Origin: Oscillospiraceae bacterium
Lineage (GTDB): Bacteria > Bacillota > Clostridia > Oscillospirales > CAG-272
DNA: 64,000 nucleotides
Direction of reading: 5' to 3'
Assembly (NCBI GenBank): GCA_015064315.1
Contig: SVSL01000003.1
Location: forward strand, 1 to 64,000
Below, in pieces: positions 62,024-64,000 of the stretch. Below the pieces are notes generated by a model. It did not search any database. It was not told where the DNA came from and saw nothing but the letters and a program-made list of their open reading frames with translations. Position 1 is the first letter of the stretch. The number at the start of each line of letters is the position of its first letter. A program made the position numbers and the translations under genes.

Positions 62024-63147
62024 CCTTTTACGTTACTCCTCCAGTCACCGAACGCAAGAAAAGAAAACGCCTGCCGCGCGTCTGCAAGATCATCTATCTT
62101 TTGACGCTTTTGAGTGCCGTTCTCTATCTGATCTTTACCCAAAGCCAAGGCTTTTCGGATTGGTTCAATCAGAATATCAGCACGTGGGGGCGCAGACTCC
62201 TTGCCTATCTCACGTCGTGGATCCCCTTCTCGCTTGCCGAGGTGCTCCTGCTCTCGCTCCCCATCCTTGCCGTGATCCTCATTGTGGTTGCCTATAAGCA
62301 TTTCAGCGACAGCAAGCAGGATGCATGGGTCTATATTCGCATTCTGCTCTCGGTCCCCTGTCTGATCCTTGTGATCTTTGTGTGGAACTTTGCCCCGGGC
62401 TACTACGGAACGCCTCTGGAGCAAAAGCTGGAGCTCGATCGCCAAAAGGTGAGCGCAAACGAACTGTTTGATACCGCACAGCTCCTTTCCGCCGAGCTGG
62501 AGCGTCTGACCCCCGAGATCGAATTCTCGGAGGACGGAAGCTCTAAAATGCCCTATTCCTACAAGAAAATGAATCAAAAGCTTCTCGATGCCTACGAGCG
62601 CTTTTGCGAGAAGCAGGATTTCATCGATCATTTTTACAGCCGTGCCAAGCCCGTAATGCTCAGTGAGCCCATGTCCTATACCCACATCACGGGAGTGTAT
62701 ACCTTCTTTACGGGGGAGGCGAATATCAACGTCAATTTCCCCGATTACACCGTTCCCTACACCGCCGCCCACGAGCTGGCACATCAGAGAGGCATTGCGA
62801 AGGAGGATGAAGCAAACTTTATCGCCTTTTTGGTCTGCATGGAATCCGACGATCCCTATATCCGATACAGCGCCTGCCTCAATCTCTACGAATACGTGGC
62901 GGTGGCGCTGAGAGAAGCCGACAGAGAGCTTTACAGGGAATCCTACAAGGGGCTTCCCGAGAGCGTCAAGCGAGAGGAGGAGGCATACAGCCGCTTCTTT
63001 GACAAATACCGTCACAACGTAGCCGCCGACGTCAGCCAGAAGACCAACGATCTGTATCTGCAATCTCAGGGCTCTCCCGAGGGAACGAAAAGCTACAACC
63101 TTGTAGTTGATCTGGCAGTGGCTTATTACAAGCCTCAATTTGAATAA
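62020..63147 (+). CDS. DUF3810 membrane metalloprotein
   Basis: A 375-residue protein with three N-terminal transmembrane helices (about 24-40, 66-90 and 105-122) and a C-terminal domain with the zinc-protease motif HELAHQRG (about 249-256), typical of DUF3810. Function unknown; the intact HExxH suggests peptidase activity. Translationally coupled to the pseudouridine synthase by an ATGA overlap. Confidence 0.86.
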   Translation: MTFYVTPPVTERKKRKRLPRVCKIIYLLTLLSAVLYLIFTQSQGFSDWFNQNISTWGRRLLAYLTSWIPFSLAEVLLLSLPILAVILIVVAYKHFSDSKQDAWVYIRILLSVPCLILVIFVWNFAPGYYGTPLEQKLELDRQKVSANELFDTAQLLSAELERLTPEIEFSEDGSSKMPYSYKKMNQKLLDAYERFCEKQDFIDHFYSRAKPVMLSEPMSYTHITGVYTFFTGEANINVNFPDYTVPYTAAHELAHQRGIAKEDEANFIAFLVCMESDDPYIRYSACLNLYEYVAVALREADRELYRESYKGLPESVKREEEAYSRFFDKYRHNVAADVSQKTNDLYLQSQGSPEGTKSYNLVVDLAVAYYKPQFE

Positions 63148-63257
63148 AACGCGAACATTTTTTCTTTTCGAGCATAAACTGAAACCGAAAGCAAAGTCTG
63201 TTTTTTGGGAAAGCTCCGAAAAAAATGAAAATTTTTCTAAAAAAATGAAAAATCCAC

Positions 63258-63286
63258 TTTTCATTTATCAAATAGTATGATATAAT
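63258..63286 (+). promoter_or_regulatory. murA promoter
   Basis: TTTTCA (63258-63263), 17 bp, TATAAT (63281-63286), giving a leader of about 110 bases. Confidence 0.55.
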
Positions 63287-63402
63287 ATATCTGTATGGAC
63301 GTAAGGAGAAAAGAAGGCAGACTTTTTTCTCATTTTTCGCTTTTCGACTGTCAAAAAACGTCGAAAAAAAGCATTTCTGTTTGCAAAGGAAGGTGTGGCA
63401 CC

Positions 63403-64000
63403 ATGTCAACGAAAATCGTGATACAGGGGGGCTTTCCGCTTCGCGGAGAGGTCTTTGTCAGCGGCATGAAAAACGCTGCCCTCCCCATTCTTTTTGCATC
63501 GATCCTTGTAAAAGACGTCTGCATTCTTGAAAACATTCCAAACGTCAGCGACATCACCGCAACCCTTGAGATCCTGCATTCCATGGGTGCATCGGTCTGT
63601 TATAAGACGCCCACCACCGTCCGCGTTGATACCACGCACCTGCGCGGAGGATCGGCACCTGCGGAGCTTGTAAAAAAGATGCGCGGCTCTACCTATCTGC
63701 TCGGCGCGGAATTGGGTCGCTTTGGCAAAGCCTCGGTGGGCTGGCCCGGCGGTTGCGATTTTGGAAGCCGCCCTCTGGATCAGCACATGAAGGGCTTTGA
63801 GGCACTGGGTGCCACCGTTACCACCGACAGCGGTCAGATCTGTCTCACCACCGACAAGCCTTTGGTGGGAAGCTCGGTCTACTTTGACGTGGCGTCCGTG
63901 GGCGCTACCGTGAACATCATACTGGCTTCGGTTCTCGCGGAGGGACTTACCGTCATTGACAACGCCGCAAGAGAGCCCCACATCGTTGACCTTGCCAACT
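63403..64000 (+). CDS. murA: UDP-N-acetylglucosamine 1-carboxyvinyltransferase, 5' part
   Basis: First committed step of peptidoglycan synthesis: transfers enolpyruvate from PEP to UDP-GlcNAc. About 199 residues are present before the window ends. The substrate-binding SGMKNAALPIL (Lys-Asn pair, about 21-31) and the active-site loop PGGCDFGSRP with the catalytic Cys (the fosfomycin target) are intact. AAAGGAAGGTG precedes the ATG. Whether this is the murA1 or murA2 paralogue cannot be told. Confidence 0.92.
   Translation, partial: MSTKIVIQGGFPLRGEVFVSGMKNAALPILFASILVKDVCILENIPNVSDITATLEILHSMGASVCYKTPTTVRVDTTHLRGGSAPAELVKKMRGSTYLLGAELGRFGKASVGWPGGCDFGSRPLDQHMKGFEALGATVTTDSGQICLTTDKPLVGSSVYFDVASVGATVNIILASVLAEGLTVIDNAAREPHIVDLAN

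Overview
The window looks like chromosomal DNA of an anaerobic, endospore-forming member of the Clostridia (Bacillota). The evidence is a Spo0A homologue, SpoIIE, a complete spoIIIAA-AH operon, a GerW/YtfJ protein, Gram-positive style ribosome binding sites (AAAGGAGG) and TTGACA-N17-TATAAT promoters. Three BspA-type leucine-rich-repeat lipoproteins and an L-fucose isomerase fit a gut-associated lineage, but genus or family cannot be fixed from sequence alone. No rRNA, tRNA or CRISPR array was seen.

Layout. 1-542 is non-coding and carries dispersed hairpin repeats. uvrB (-) is followed by a long co-directional housekeeping and sporulation run (2814-13609): lon, ysxC, an M50 protease, scpA, scpB, a DUF2953 membrane protein, gerW, a D-Ala-D-Ala carboxypeptidase, an RsuA/RluB pseudouridine synthase, a small GNAT-like protein and spo0A. 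The 3' end of spo0A is the insertion site of a compact element of about 3.6 kb (13412-16979) carrying a tyrosine recombinase, a WYL-domain regulator and one unknown protein. The element supplies a replacement 3' end for spo0A, and the displaced original 3' end lies at 16977-17177 with its own terminator. 17390-28430 holds an LRR lipoprotein, an acyl-CoA ligase and a divergent Ca2+-type P-ATPase, a cardiolipin synthase, a lipoprotein esterase and a membrane-anchored protein of unknown function. 28431-35903 holds a PTS-EIIC-like protein, an operon of one MFS transporter plus four tandem histidine phosphatases, a VanZ-like protein, an LRR lipoprotein and an acetyltransferase.

36183-43169 is an intact seven-gene virus-type head and packaging module (small and large terminase, gp10-like protein, portal, scaffold, coat, connector). 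No integrase, tail, lysis or replication gene accompanies it, and it is convergent with spoIIE. Next come a divergent AraC regulator and fucI pair, alaS, a B12/radical SAM protein and a P-loop ATPase. The spoIIIA operon (54296-59414) follows; it encodes the mother-cell side of the mother cell-forespore channel and contains a dispersed repeat between spoIIIAB and spoIIIAC. The window closes with an LRR lipoprotein, a RluA-family pseudouridine synthase, a DUF3810 membrane metalloprotein and the start of murA, which runs off the end.

The two observations most worth following are the integrative element that uses the conserved DNA-binding end of the sporulation master regulator as its attachment site while restoring the gene, and the tail-less, lysis-less capsid module next to spoIIE.
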